From Archaeoglobus veneficus SNP6 (GTDB lineage: Archaea > Halobacteriota > Archaeoglobi > Archaeoglobales > Archaeoglobaceae): a stretch of DNA of 64,000 bases. Where the stretch lies: NCBI RefSeq assembly GCF_000194625.1, contig NC_015320.1, positions 1,720,612-1,784,611 on the forward strand, given 5' to 3'. A program made the translations under genes and the position numbers. The notes beneath the pieces are model-generated. The model saw only the letters and a list, made by a program, of their open reading frames with translations, searched no databases and was not told where the DNA came from. Below are positions 33,106 through 41,655 of the stretch, in pieces (the first letter of the stretch is position 1; the number at the start of each line of letters is the position of its first letter).

Positions 33106-33504
33106 ATGAGAATCAACAGATACAAAGAAAAAATCGAGTACATTCTCGAAGCTCTAAACGAAATACCTCCAGAACCTGAAAAGCCTATCGAAATTAGTGG
33201 AACTTTTTACAATCTGCTTACGGCCATTGAGGCAGCCATGGACATAGCCGCGATGCTTGTTAAGGATTTGGGAAAGAGGGTTGAGGACGACTATAGCAAT
33301 ATTGACATTTTGGCGGAAATTGGCGTTATAGACAACAAGCTTGCAGAAATGCTGAAAATGTGCAACGGATTGAGGAACTGGTTAGTTCACAGGTACAACA
33401 GGATAGACACGAGGCTTGTGCTTGAATCTGTTGAAGAAGTAAGAGAAACCCTGACAAAATACATCGAAAAGGTGGAACGTGTCCTCGATGAGATTGAGTC
33501 TTGA
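33106..33504 (+). CDS. hepT: HepT-like toxin (DUF86)
   Basis: A 132-residue helical protein with RNWLVHRYN near residue 86, the RxxxxHxY motif of HEPN-type RNases such as HepT. HepT and a nucleotidyltransferase form a toxin-antitoxin pair in which the partner AMPylates a tyrosine near this motif. The next gene is such a partner, overlapping by 17 bp. A TATA box (AAATATAAAG) about 27 bp before the ATG suggests a leaderless mRNA. Confidence 0.87.
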   Translation: MRINRYKEKIEYILEALNEIPPEPEKPIEISGTFYNLLTAIEAAMDIAAMLVKDLGKRVEDDYSNIDILAEIGVIDNKLAEMLKMCNGLRNWLVHRYNRIDTRLVLESVEEVRETLTKYIEKVERVLDEIES

Positions 33505-33916
33505 CCAGATTAAAAAAGATCTTCAACCCCTATCAAAGTACGAAGTTGTTATCTTTGGTTCCTACGTTACGGGAGAATTTAGAAAAGGATCAGACATAGA
33601 TGTTGCAGTTATTACGAGAATCAGAGACGAAAAGCAGAACTTTGCAATACTCAAGAAACTCATCGGAAAGGTAAAGCCTGTATATGACATCAGAATTTTC
33701 GAGCTACTGCCGTTGAAGGTCAAGGCATCAATAATCGAAGATTACATAGTAGTCTTTGGTGATGAACTGGAAATCTCCGAGTACTTCTACTTCTGGAGGA
33801 AGTTCTGGGAAGACATAAAACACAGAATAAGTTACCATGACAACTATAAAGAGAAACTGGAGGCAATCGAAAGGGGCAGGAGAATCACGAGGAGATTAAA
33901 GTCATTAGAACCCTGA
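33488..33916 (+). CDS. mntA: MntA-like nucleotidyltransferase antitoxin
   Basis: A 142-residue protein with FGSYVTGEFRKGSDIDVAV near residue 22, the GSx10DxD motif of minimal nucleotidyltransferases. The C-terminus (about 95-142) is a charged helical extension with YFYFWRKFWEDIKHR. It overlaps hepT, as usual for this module, and would modify HepT with AMP. The ATG at 33488 is preferred to the GTG at 33479. The 3' end overlaps the purH-like fragment on the other strand. Confidence 0.85.
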   Translation: MRLSLDQIKKDLQPLSKYEVVIFGSYVTGEFRKGSDIDVAVITRIRDEKQNFAILKKLIGKVKPVYDIRIFELLPLKVKASIIEDYIVVFGDELEISEYFYFWRKFWEDIKHRISYHDNYKEKLEAIERGRRITRRLKSLEP

Positions 33917-34007
33917 CTGCTAACGGATCTGATGACAAAACAACTTCGTTATGGCTTTCGTCGTAGGCAGCAACGCACTCAAACGCTTTGCGAGCAAGCT
34001 TTAGCAT
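33887..34007 (-). pseudogene. Fragment resembling the C-terminus of IMP cyclohydrolase (PurH)
   Basis: From an ATG at 34007 the minus strand reads LKLARKAFECVAAYDE, matching LKLASEAFEYVAAYDK near the end of the intact IMP cyclohydrolase at 39871-40371 in 13 of 16 positions. The match weakens on both sides, and the frame continues into the 3' end of mntA. It looks like the tail of a second purH copy left after recombination. The 34008-34175 stretch shows nothing else I can name. Confidence 0.5.
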
Positions 34008-34175
34008 GAATTTTTTAAATTTTCCAGTGTTACTACTCTGGCTTTGAAAACTGCGAGACGGTACTTGTAGGTCTTAGCATTAATTCATTAATTCTTAGCA
34101 TTAGATGTCGCAAAGTACAGCAACAATAACTACTACTGAAAAGCTGTAAAGAGAAATAAATACGAAGCTCTCATT

Positions 34176-35162
34176 TCAAAGACTTAAAGAAAGAGGCTTG
34201 TGGCATGCAACGTAGTGGTCTTCGCCAACCTTAACAAGCTCTGGCTCTTTTTCCGCACAAATCTTTTCCATGTAGGGACATCTTGGATGGTATTTGCATC
34301 CAGGCGGCGGATACCTTGGATTCGCAATTTCTCCCTTGATTTCAATCTTGAGAGCCTTTCCTGCAAGCGATGGTACCGCAGAAAGCAGCGCAGCAGTGTA
34401 TGGATGTGCAGGGCTGTGTATAACATCCCTGACTTTACCAATCTCGACTATCTTGCCGAGGTACATCACTGCAATTCTATCGCCAATCAGCTTTGCAACG
34501 GAAAGATCGTGGGTGATGAAGATCATTGACAGGTTGTAGTCCCTCTTAAACGACATCAGGAGGTTCAGTATCGACGCCCTGAGTGAAACATCTATCATCG
34601 AAACGGGCTCGTCCGCAACAACGAACTCTGGCTTCAGTATCATTGCTCTCGCTATTGCCACGCGCTGCCTCTGCCCGCCGCTCAACTGATACGGATATCG
34701 GTTGTAGAACTGCTCCGCTGGTACCAAACCAACTCTTTCGAGCATGTCCAAAGCCTGCTCCTTTGCCTCCTTCTTGGTTGCAAGGTCATGAATCAGCAGA
34801 GGGTCTTCGAGGTGCTCGCCGATTTTCATCTTCGGGTTGAGGGATGCGTAAGGATCCTGAAAGATTATCTGCAAAAGCCTGCGTATTTTTCTGAGCTCCT
34901 CGCCTTTAACGTTTGTAATGTCCTTGCCCTTGAACCATATCTTGCCGTCTGTTGGTTCTTCGAGCTTTACCATCAATCTGCCAGTGGTGGTTTTGCCACA
35001 TCCACTCTCTCCAACGAAGGCGAGGGTCTCTCCCTTTTTAACGTCAAACGAAACGTTGTCAACAGCTTTTATAAACTCCAGTTTCCTTGAGAGGAGAACT
35101 TCCAGAAAGGATTTCTGGACGGGGTAGTACTTCTTGAGGTTCTCAACCTTAACGAGTTCCAT
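34176..35162 (-). CDS. dppF: Dipeptide/oligopeptide ABC transporter, ATPase DppF/OppF
   Basis: A 328-residue ATPase with Walker A GESGCGKTT near residue 51, signature LSGGQRQRVAIARA near 160 and Walker B FVVADEPVS. The C-terminal CKYHPRCPYMEKIC near 290 holds the Cys motif of the Opp/Dpp ATPases, now known in relatives to bind an iron-sulfur cluster. The start is the ATG at 35162 with GAGGTG upstream. Last gene of the dpp operon. A signature MID rather than ALD after Walker B (PVSMIDVS) is normal for OppF. Confidence 0.93.
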   Translation of the reverse strand: MELVKVENLKKYYPVQKSFLEVLLSRKLEFIKAVDNVSFDVKKGETLAFVGESGCGKTTTGRLMVKLEEPTDGKIWFKGKDITNVKGEELRKIRRLLQIIFQDPYASLNPKMKIGEHLEDPLLIHDLATKKEAKEQALDMLERVGLVPAEQFYNRYPYQLSGGQRQRVAIARAMILKPEFVVADEPVSMIDVSLRASILNLLMSFKRDYNLSMIFITHDLSVAKLIGDRIAVMYLGKIVEIGKVRDVIHSPAHPYTAALLSAVPSLAGKALKIEIKGEIANPRYPPPGCKYHPRCPYMEKICAEKEPELVKVGEDHYVACHKPLSLSL

Positions 35163-35172
35163 TGCTAACACC

Positions 35173-36171
35173 TCAGACGTAAAGCCAGCACTTTACTTTT
35201 CTTCCGTCTACTTCAACTGTCGGCGGCTCTCTGCTGCATTTATCCATGGCATGTGGGCATCTTGGCCTGAACCTGCAGCCTTCTGGCGGATTTACTAAAT
35301 CTGGTGGAAATCCGGGCATTGGCTTGATCTCCCTGTCAATCCACACATCCGGAACGGATTCTATCAACCCTCTTGTGTACGGATGAAGCGGCTCGTCCAC
35401 GACGCTTCTTGCATTGCCATACTCAACGAGCCAGCCAGCATACATCACCGCAATTCTGTCGCTTCTGGTTGCAGCGAGGGAGAAATCGTGGGTGATCAGC
35501 ATTATTGCTCTTCCCTGCTTTTTCAGTTCATCGAGCAGATCCATGATCTTCTCCTGCACGATAACATCGAGTGCTGTCGTTGGTTCGTCGGCAATAAGCA
35601 GCTTCGGGTTCATAGATACTGCAAGTGCTATCATGATCCTCTGCCTCTGTCCACCGCTTAACTGGTGGGGGTAGTAGTCTATTCTATCCCCTGGCAGTCC
35701 TACCGACTCAAGCAGCTTGGAAGCCTTTTCGAGCGCCTCTTTTTTACTCATCTTCTCGTGCTCGATTATTGTTTCTGCAATCTGTTCACCTATTTTTTCG
35801 AGGGGGTCGAGACTCGTCATTGGATCCTGGAAAATCATCCCTATGTCTTTCCCTCTTACTTTTCTCATCTCTTCCTCAGACAGCTCCAGCAAATCGATCC
35901 CATCGAAAATTATCTTTCCACCAACGATTTTTCCGGGCGGAAGGATTAGCCTCATTACTGAAAATGCGAGGGTAGACTTGCCACATCCACTCTCGCCAAC
36001 AATACTTACGAACTCACCTCTCTTAACGTCGAGCGAGACATTGTCAACAGCTTTCAGTATTCCCCTCCTCGACGAATACTGCGTTACGAGGTTTTCTATC
36101 TTGAGTAGAGTGTCTTTTGCTGTGTCGTTCATTGCTGTACTCATTGGCCGATTTATTGCTGCTGCTTCCAT
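35173..36171 (-). CDS. dppD: Dipeptide/oligopeptide ABC transporter, ATPase DppD/OppD
   Basis: A 332-residue ATPase with GESGCGKSTLAFSV near residue 58, LSGGQRQRIMIALA near 167 and LLIADEPTTALDV near 188. The Cys motif CRFRPRCPHAMDKC is near 298. The 20-residue N-terminal extension is unusual, and an internal Met (residue 10 or 14) could be the true start. However, the ATG at 36171 has a good GGAGGGAGAGGT ribosome site, formed by the end of the permease gene. Confidence 0.93.
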   Translation of the reverse strand: MEAAAINRPMSTAMNDTAKDTLLKIENLVTQYSSRRGILKAVDNVSLDVKRGEFVSIVGESGCGKSTLAFSVMRLILPPGKIVGGKIIFDGIDLLELSEEEMRKVRGKDIGMIFQDPMTSLDPLEKIGEQIAETIIEHEKMSKKEALEKASKLLESVGLPGDRIDYYPHQLSGGQRQRIMIALAVSMNPKLLIADEPTTALDVIVQEKIMDLLDELKKQGRAIMLITHDFSLAATRSDRIAVMYAGWLVEYGNARSVVDEPLHPYTRGLIESVPDVWIDREIKPMPGFPPDLVNPPEGCRFRPRCPHAMDKCSREPPTVEVDGRKVKCWLYV

Positions 36172-36172
36172 G

Positions 36173-37039
36173 TTACCTCTCCCTCCTCGGGGCGTAGACT
36201 TCGCTCAGCCCTTCACCAATAAGAGCAAAGCCCAATGCAAGGAGCATAACCATCATACCCGGAAACGTGATCATCCACCAGTAGCCTGCTGGCAGATATG
36301 GCTTCCCAGCGCTCAGATCGTAACCCCAGTCAGGTGTTGGGGCAGTAACTATGAAGCCAAGAAAGCTTAAGCCCGCCTCAGTCAGAATTGCATCTGCAAC
36401 GCTGAGCGAGAACACCACAACTACCGTCGGCACAAGGTTTGGAAGTATGTACCTCAGCATTATCTTTGCATTGCTTGCCCCCACAGCCCTTGCAGCTTCA
36501 ACGAAGAGCCTTGATTTTACCGATAGTGTCTGTCCACGAATCATTCTGAAGTAAGTTGGCACATACACAACAGATATTGCAACCATGGCGTTCAGGATGC
36601 TCGGGCCGAGAACTGCAGCAATTGCTATGGCCAGTATAAGGCTGGGGAAGGCATACATGCTATCCATCAGCATGGAGAGAAACCTGTCAAGCTTCCCTCC
36701 GAAGTATCCGGAAATTAGCCCAAGGGGGATGCCTATGCTCATCGAAGCAAGCGATGCTGAGAACACGACGAGTAGCACAACCCTTGAACCGTAAATGACT
36801 CTGGAGAATATATCTCTGCCGAGGTTATCGGTGCCCATGAGGTGCTTAGAAGAAGGTGGCTTCAGAATGTCTCCGGTGGACTTGGTAGGATCATATGGAG
36901 CGATGAACTGCGGAAAAGCTGCCATAAACACGACAGCGAAGACTATAGCCATCCCGGCTAACACCATCCATCTGCCTTCCGCTTCTGGTATCAGGAATTT
37001 AAGGAACCTCGTTGCCAGATTGTTCACTTCAGCGTTCAT
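36173..37039 (-). CDS. dppC: Dipeptide/oligopeptide ABC transporter, permease DppC
   Basis: A 288-residue permease with about six helices and the coupling motif EAARAVGASNAKIMLRYILP near residue 185. The N-terminal loop has HLMGTDNLGRDIFSRVIYG, typical of DppC/OppC. GAGGTG lies upstream of the ATG. It pairs with DppB to form the channel. Confidence 0.95.
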   Translation of the reverse strand: MNAEVNNLATRFLKFLIPEAEGRWMVLAGMAIVFAVVFMAAFPQFIAPYDPTKSTGDILKPPSSKHLMGTDNLGRDIFSRVIYGSRVVLLVVFSASLASMSIGIPLGLISGYFGGKLDRFLSMLMDSMYAFPSLILAIAIAAVLGPSILNAMVAISVVYVPTYFRMIRGQTLSVKSRLFVEAARAVGASNAKIMLRYILPNLVPTVVVVFSLSVADAILTEAGLSFLGFIVTAPTPDWGYDLSAGKPYLPAGYWWMITFPGMMVMLLALGFALIGEGLSEVYAPRRER

Positions 37040-37048
37040 GCTTACACC

Positions 37049-38059
37049 TCAATACCTTATCCTTGGATCCACTAATGCGTAAATTACGTCCACGATCAGA
37101 CTTATCAACGCTACAAACAGCGCGTAGAACACTATTGCGCCCTGCACTGATGTGTAATCTCTGTACTGTATCCTTTCAAGCAGGAACGTACCCATTCCAG
37201 GCCAGGAGAACGTTGTTTCAGTAAGCACAGCTCCTGCAAGCAGTATCGCAAACTGTAACCCCATAAGTGTTATCACGGGGATAAACGCGTTCTTCATCGC
37301 GTGAAATGCAATCTTCGAGCTTCTAATCCCTCTCGCCCTGTAGGCCAGTATAAAGTCCTGGCTGAGAACATCTATCAGGTTGTTTCTCACAAGCCTCGTG
37401 TATGCTCCAGAAAGAACGATACCAAGAGTTAGGGATGGCAGGAAGAGGTGCAGCAACGCGCTGCTGAGCGAGTCGAAATTAAGAGTTAGCAAACTATCAA
37501 CCACATAAAGTCCTGTAATTCTGGCTGGCTCCAAGCCTGGATCGATTCTACCGCCTATCGGGAACATACCAAGATAGATACCAAAGACCATCTGAAGGAG
37601 CATACCAAACCATGGAATGAACAGCGTGTAGGCTACGATGCTGTATATTCTCATGGAGGTATCGATGGCGCTGCCTCGCCTGAAGGCTGCAATGGAGCCA
37701 GTAATAAGGCCAATTAGCACGCTTAGGGCAAATCCGAATATTGTGAGCTCGAGGGTTGCGGGAAATCTGTCCATGATCTCGTCTATAACCGGCCTTTTGC
37801 CCCATATCATTGATTTACCGAGGTCTCCTCTAAAGACGCTTGATAAATAGTCCACGTACTGCACTATCAGCGGTTTGTTGAGTCCTGCTTCTTCCCTCAT
37901 CTTCTCAAGGACTTCGGGTGGGACTTTCTGTCCAACCATTGCGGCAATGGGGTCGCCAGGCAGGACCCTCAGGATGAAGAAGACTACAGTGAGCAGAATC
38001 AGGACTGTTGGGAGTACCGTCAGGGCCCTTGTTATTATGTACGTCTTCAGAGACGGCAT
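37049..38059 (-). CDS. dppB: Dipeptide/oligopeptide ABC transporter, permease DppB
   Basis: A 336-residue permease. It opens IITRALTVLPTVLILLTVVFF, has RVLPGDPIAAMVG near residue 30 and the coupling region YRARGIRSSKIAFHAMKNA near 242, all typical of DppB. The ribosome site GGTGAGG precedes the ATG. A gap of 74 bp separates it from dppA, longer than other gaps in the operon and containing an inverted repeat. Confidence 0.95.
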   Translation of the reverse strand: MPSLKTYIITRALTVLPTVLILLTVVFFILRVLPGDPIAAMVGQKVPPEVLEKMREEAGLNKPLIVQYVDYLSSVFRGDLGKSMIWGKRPVIDEIMDRFPATLELTIFGFALSVLIGLITGSIAAFRRGSAIDTSMRIYSIVAYTLFIPWFGMLLQMVFGIYLGMFPIGGRIDPGLEPARITGLYVVDSLLTLNFDSLSSALLHLFLPSLTLGIVLSGAYTRLVRNNLIDVLSQDFILAYRARGIRSSKIAFHAMKNAFIPVITLMGLQFAILLAGAVLTETTFSWPGMGTFLLERIQYRDYTSVQGAIVFYALFVALISLIVDVIYALVDPRIRY

Positions 38060-38088
38060 CGCCTCACCTACGACATTGAGTTTATAAG

Positions 38089-38110
38089 TTTATCCCCTAT
38101 AATGGATAAA
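38089..38110. repeat. Inverted repeat in the dppA-dppB gap
   Basis: TTTATCC and GGATAAA, seven-base arms with an 8-base spacer. On the minus strand it follows a T-rich stretch after dppA and lies before dppB. It could be an RNA stem that stabilises dppA message or limits read-through, or a protein-binding site. Confidence 0.4.
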
Positions 38111-38133
38111 ATTAATAAAAATAATTTAAAAAT

Positions 38134-39729
38134 TTAGGTCTCCCACTCGAGCAGCCAGTACCTGAAGATCATCGTTGGATCAAGTGTAATACCGCTGATG
38201 TCCTTGTTTGCCACTACGTACAGCTTACCCTGGATGAGCGGTATTATTGGCACGTCTTCCGCAAGGATGTCCTGGGCCTGTTCGTAGTACTTCGTTCTCT
38301 CGTTGATATCAGTAGATGCAGCAGCCTTGTCGAGAAGTTCGTCCATCTCCGGGTTCGAATAGCCGTTACCCAGCCACTTGTTGCTGCCGCTCTTCAGGAA
38401 CGGCGTTGTATAGTCATCTGGGTCGAGGTAGTCTGGATACCAGCCAAGCAGGCTGAGCATCATTGCTCCCTTTCTGAGATAGTCAACGTACGTTGACCAC
38501 TCGGCGCTCTTCAACTCGACTTCGATGACGCCTGTAGCCTCAAGCTGCTCCTTGAGAACCTGCGCAAGATCCTTCTCGGTGTCGCCGTAGTGGGTTGGTG
38601 TCCACCAGAGTTCTACCTTCAGCTTGTTGTTCTCGTCATAGCCAGCCTGTGCGAGCAGTTCCTTGGCAAGCTCGATGTTTCCATCACCGTACTTGTCGAA
38701 CACCGACTTGTGGCCCCACATTCCCATGGGTATAAGCGTGTAGAGCGGTTCAACGGTGCCCATGTACACTCTCTGAGCAATGTCGTTGCGGTCAACCGCA
38801 GCGGCGATGGCCTTCCTTACAAGCTTCTCGTTCGTCGGCTCCATTGCCACGTTTACGACGATGTACCTTATGTATGCTCCAGGCGCTTCGATGACCTTAA
38901 GCTTCGGGTTCTGCTTGAGGGACTCGAGATCGACCGGTGTTAGCGTTCTCCACGCAATGTCAACATCTCCCCTCTCAACTGCAAGCCTGAGCGTCGTTGC
39001 GTCCTGGTAGAACCTGACGATTATTCTCTCAGTCTTCGGCTTCTCGCCGAAGAAGTACGGGTTGGCTTCGAGTATAAGCTCCTGATCTCTAACCCACTTA
39101 ACGATCCTGTACGGTCCTACGCCACCAGCCGTCTGATCGGGATCGATTTCGTTAGCCTTGTATGCTGGGTGTACGGGGAAGTACGGCGGGGTTGCGAGCA
39201 GAGCGAGGAAGTAGGACACAGGTGTCTTCAGGGTGAACTTGACTGTGTAGTCATCAACAGCCTCAACATCTTCAACGAAGTCTGTAACGAGCCACGCTGG
39301 GTCTCCGTTAATTTCCATAACTCTCTTTATCGACCTTACCACATCCTGTGCTGTGCACGGCGTGCCGTCAGCAAACTTGAGATCCTTCCTCAGCTTGAAG
39401 ATGTACACCTTTCCATTGTCCTGCACTTCGTACGATTCTGCCAAGTAAGGCTCAATTTCGGTTGTGCCTGGCTTGTAGCGCATCAAACCGCCCATGACGT
39501 TGTTCATAACTTCCCAGGTGTAGAAGTCGTAGGCGTTGCTTGGATCGAGATCCGTAACCTTGTCAGTTACACCGATTACTATCTCTTTCGCTGCCTCGGT
39601 TTCAACAGTTTCTGCTGGGGTGGCGGTTTCTGCTGGAGCTTCCTTCTGTGCACAGCCGCTTGCAGCAACGACAATCGCTATTATTGCAGCCAGCAGCAAC
39701 ACTTTCAGTATGCCATCTTTCAGTTTCAT
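38134..39729 (-). CDS. dppA: Dipeptide/oligopeptide ABC transporter, substrate-binding lipoprotein
   Basis: A 531-residue SBP family 5 protein. The signal ends in the lipobox AASGC (Cys26), followed by an Ala/Thr/Glu linker. The binding domain has LAESYEVQDNGKVYIFKLRK near 95, family signature for DppA/OppA. It would capture peptides, or nickel or sugars in some relatives. A CGGAGGTG ribosome site precedes the ATG and the leader is A/T-rich. First gene of the operon. Confidence 0.94.
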   Translation of the reverse strand: MKLKDGILKVLLLAAIIAIVVAASGCAQKEAPAETATPAETVETEAAKEIVIGVTDKVTDLDPSNAYDFYTWEVMNNVMGGLMRYKPGTTEIEPYLAESYEVQDNGKVYIFKLRKDLKFADGTPCTAQDVVRSIKRVMEINGDPAWLVTDFVEDVEAVDDYTVKFTLKTPVSYFLALLATPPYFPVHPAYKANEIDPDQTAGGVGPYRIVKWVRDQELILEANPYFFGEKPKTERIIVRFYQDATTLRLAVERGDVDIAWRTLTPVDLESLKQNPKLKVIEAPGAYIRYIVVNVAMEPTNEKLVRKAIAAAVDRNDIAQRVYMGTVEPLYTLIPMGMWGHKSVFDKYGDGNIELAKELLAQAGYDENNKLKVELWWTPTHYGDTEKDLAQVLKEQLEATGVIEVELKSAEWSTYVDYLRKGAMMLSLLGWYPDYLDPDDYTTPFLKSGSNKWLGNGYSNPEMDELLDKAAASTDINERTKYYEQAQDILAEDVPIIPLIQGKLYVVANKDISGITLDPTMIFRYWLLEWET

Positions 39730-39870
39730 AACTGCACCTCCGGTTGATGATGGTTATGGGATGTTGATAAAACTTTCCAAAAATAAAATTGTTAAAGATT
39801 AATTAATTTAAATAATAGTGAGCGATGTGCAAGCTATGCGCACACTCGTACGCATATATTATAAAAAACC

Positions 39871-40371
39871 CTATGCAACAGAACTCTTCGTCCGGAACCA
39901 CTCAGCAATGGCTTTGTCGTAAGCTGCGACATATTCAAAAGCTTCACTTGCAAGTTTCAGCCTGAATTCTTCCGTAAGACCCTCCTTCAGGTTTTTTATA
40001 ACATCATCGTACTGCTCTGGTTTCGAGACTGCTAAGCACCGCCTGTAGTTTTTTGCAGCAGCCCTCAGGAGTGTCACACCGCCGATGTCTATGTTCTCAA
40101 TGCACGGCTCCTCCTCAAATGGATACAGATTGACTACAACCATGCCAATTTCACCAGAAAAAATCGCTTCGTAAATTGCGGGATGGAGAGTCTTGAGCTG
40201 GTGCGTCTCCTTTAATCCGGTTAATTCGGATAGACGTCTGACTCTTACTCCCCTTTCTTCGAGGGACCTTGCCGTCCCTTCAGTTGCGAATATCTCAATT
40301 CCCATTTCCTCGAGCTTCGCTGTGAATTCTGCAACGCCTTCTTTGTTGCTTACGGATATCAGGGCTCGCAT
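39871..40371 (-). CDS. purH: IMP cyclohydrolase (PurH N-terminal domain only)
   Basis: A 166-residue stand-alone IMP cyclohydrolase that closes the FAICAR ring to IMP. It begins RALISVSNKEGVAEFTAKLE, has FATEGTARSLEERG near 30 and KTLHPAIYEAIFSGE near 60, and ends AYDKAIAEWF. The transformylase half of bacterial PurH is absent, as in several archaea that use PurP. The start at 40371 matches the family; the longer reading to 40485 is rejected. It is divergent from the aminotransferase. Confidence 0.92.
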   Translation of the reverse strand: MRALISVSNKEGVAEFTAKLEEMGIEIFATEGTARSLEERGVRVRRLSELTGLKETHQLKTLHPAIYEAIFSGEIGMVVVNLYPFEEEPCIENIDIGGVTLLRAAAKNYRRCLAVSKPEQYDDVIKNLKEGLTEEFRLKLASEAFEYVAAYDKAIAEWFRTKSSVA

Positions 40372-40421
40372 GGGTTTCAGAGTGGCAGGTAGGCATAAGA
40401 ATGAATCGTTGCCGACAAAGG

Positions 40422-40428
40422 TTAAATA
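40422..40428. promoter_or_regulatory. Shared TATA element between purH and argD
   Basis: TTAAATA, read as TATTTAA on the other strand. It is centred 25 bp before the argD ATG (leaderless) and 54 bp before the purH ATG, which would give purH a short leader. No second A/T box exists in the gap, so the element probably serves both directions. Confidence 0.5.
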
Positions 40429-40449
40429 CATCCCGACGAATGTCAGCCC

Positions 40450-41592
40450 ATGAAAGAATGGTTTGAAAGGGAAAGAGCCGTTCACATTCAGTTTTACCGC
40501 CGTCAGCCCGTGGTATTTGTAAAAGGCGAAGGTTGCTACCTTTACGATGTTGAAGGAAAGAAGTATCTCGACATGGTTGCTGGCATAGCCGCTGCTACGT
40601 TAGGGCACTGTCACCCGAAATTCATTGCAAGAGTTTCAGAACAGTTAAAAAAGCTCGTTCACGTCTCCAACCTCTACTACACAACCCCGCAGATAGAGCT
40701 TGCAGAGAAGCTGAGGGAGATTACAGGGATGGACAGGTTCTTCTTCTGCAACAGCGGGGCTGAGGCAGTTGAAGCATCGCTCAAGATTGCGAGGAAAGCA
40801 ACTGGCAGAAAGAAGTTCGTCGCATTCAGCGGCTCATTCCATGGCCGTACGATGGGTGCTCTCTCAGTAACATGGAAGGAGAAGTTTAGAAGGCCCTTTG
40901 AGCCTCTCGTTCAGCCGGTAGAGTTTGCAGAATTCAACAGCGTTGAGGACCTTGAAAAGAAAGTTGATGAAGAGACTGCCGCAGTTATTCTCGAGCCAGT
41001 GCAGGGAGAGGCGGGAGTATATCCGGCAACCAAGGAATTTATCAATGAGCTTTTCAGGCTCCGCGACGAGTATAACTTTCTCGTTATATTCGACGAAGTT
41101 CAGACGGGATTTGGAAGGACTGGCAGGTGGTTCGCAAAGGAGCACTACGGCGTAAAGCCTGACATCATGGCAATGGCGAAGGCTATGGGCTCAGGTTTCC
41201 CCATTGGAGGTGTCGGCGTTAGCGAGGAAGTAGCGGAGAAGCTCGAAGCTGGAGAGCACGCTTCAACCTTCGGCGGCAATCCACTCGCATGCGTTGCATC
41301 GCTTGCTACGATAGAAATAATAGAAGAGGAAAAGCTCGTTGAGAACTCAGAAAAAACAGGTAAATATCTACGTAAAAGGCTCGAAGAACTTGATGGCATC
41401 AAGGAAGTCAGAGGCATGGGACTGATGATTGGTGCAAAAGTTGAAAATGCTCCGGGCATGGTGTCGAGGAGTCTTGAAAAGGGTTTGCTCGTCAACGCAA
41501 CGTCAGAAAATGCTCTCAGGTTCGTGCCGCCACTGATAGCGGGTAGAGAAGAGATTGATTTTGCTGTAGACATACTGTCGTCCCTGAAGTAA
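40450..41592 (+). CDS. argD: Acetylornithine aminotransferase
   Basis: A 380-residue class-III PLP aminotransferase. It has the phosphate-site FCNSGAEAVEASLKIARK near 98, FHGRTMGALS near 130, the PLP-site Asp in IFDEVQTGFGRTG near 215, and Lys in AMAKAMGSGFP near 244. In arginine synthesis it converts N-acetylglutamate semialdehyde to acetylornithine; the archaeal enzyme may also serve lysine or other omega-amino substrates. No arg genes are adjacent, so specificity is family-based. Confidence 0.9.
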   Translation: MKEWFERERAVHIQFYRRQPVVFVKGEGCYLYDVEGKKYLDMVAGIAAATLGHCHPKFIARVSEQLKKLVHVSNLYYTTPQIELAEKLREITGMDRFFFCNSGAEAVEASLKIARKATGRKKFVAFSGSFHGRTMGALSVTWKEKFRRPFEPLVQPVEFAEFNSVEDLEKKVDEETAAVILEPVQGEAGVYPATKEFINELFRLRDEYNFLVIFDEVQTGFGRTGRWFAKEHYGVKPDIMAMAKAMGSGFPIGGVGVSEEVAEKLEAGEHASTFGGNPLACVASLATIEIIEEEKLVENSEKTGKYLRKRLEELDGIKEVRGMGLMIGAKVENAPGMVSRSLEKGLLVNATSENALRFVPPLIAGREEIDFAVDILSSLK

Positions 41593-41655
41593 ATGGAGTT
41601 GAAAGAGTATGCAGAGATCGAAGAAAACATAATAAAACTAAAAATTAAAATAAAA

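Noticed and set aside
33917-33990. CTGATGA near 33926 considered as a C/D box RNA
   Set aside because: The C box lacks the expected purine start, no D box sits at proper spacing, and the stretch is better explained as the purH-like fragment on the other strand.
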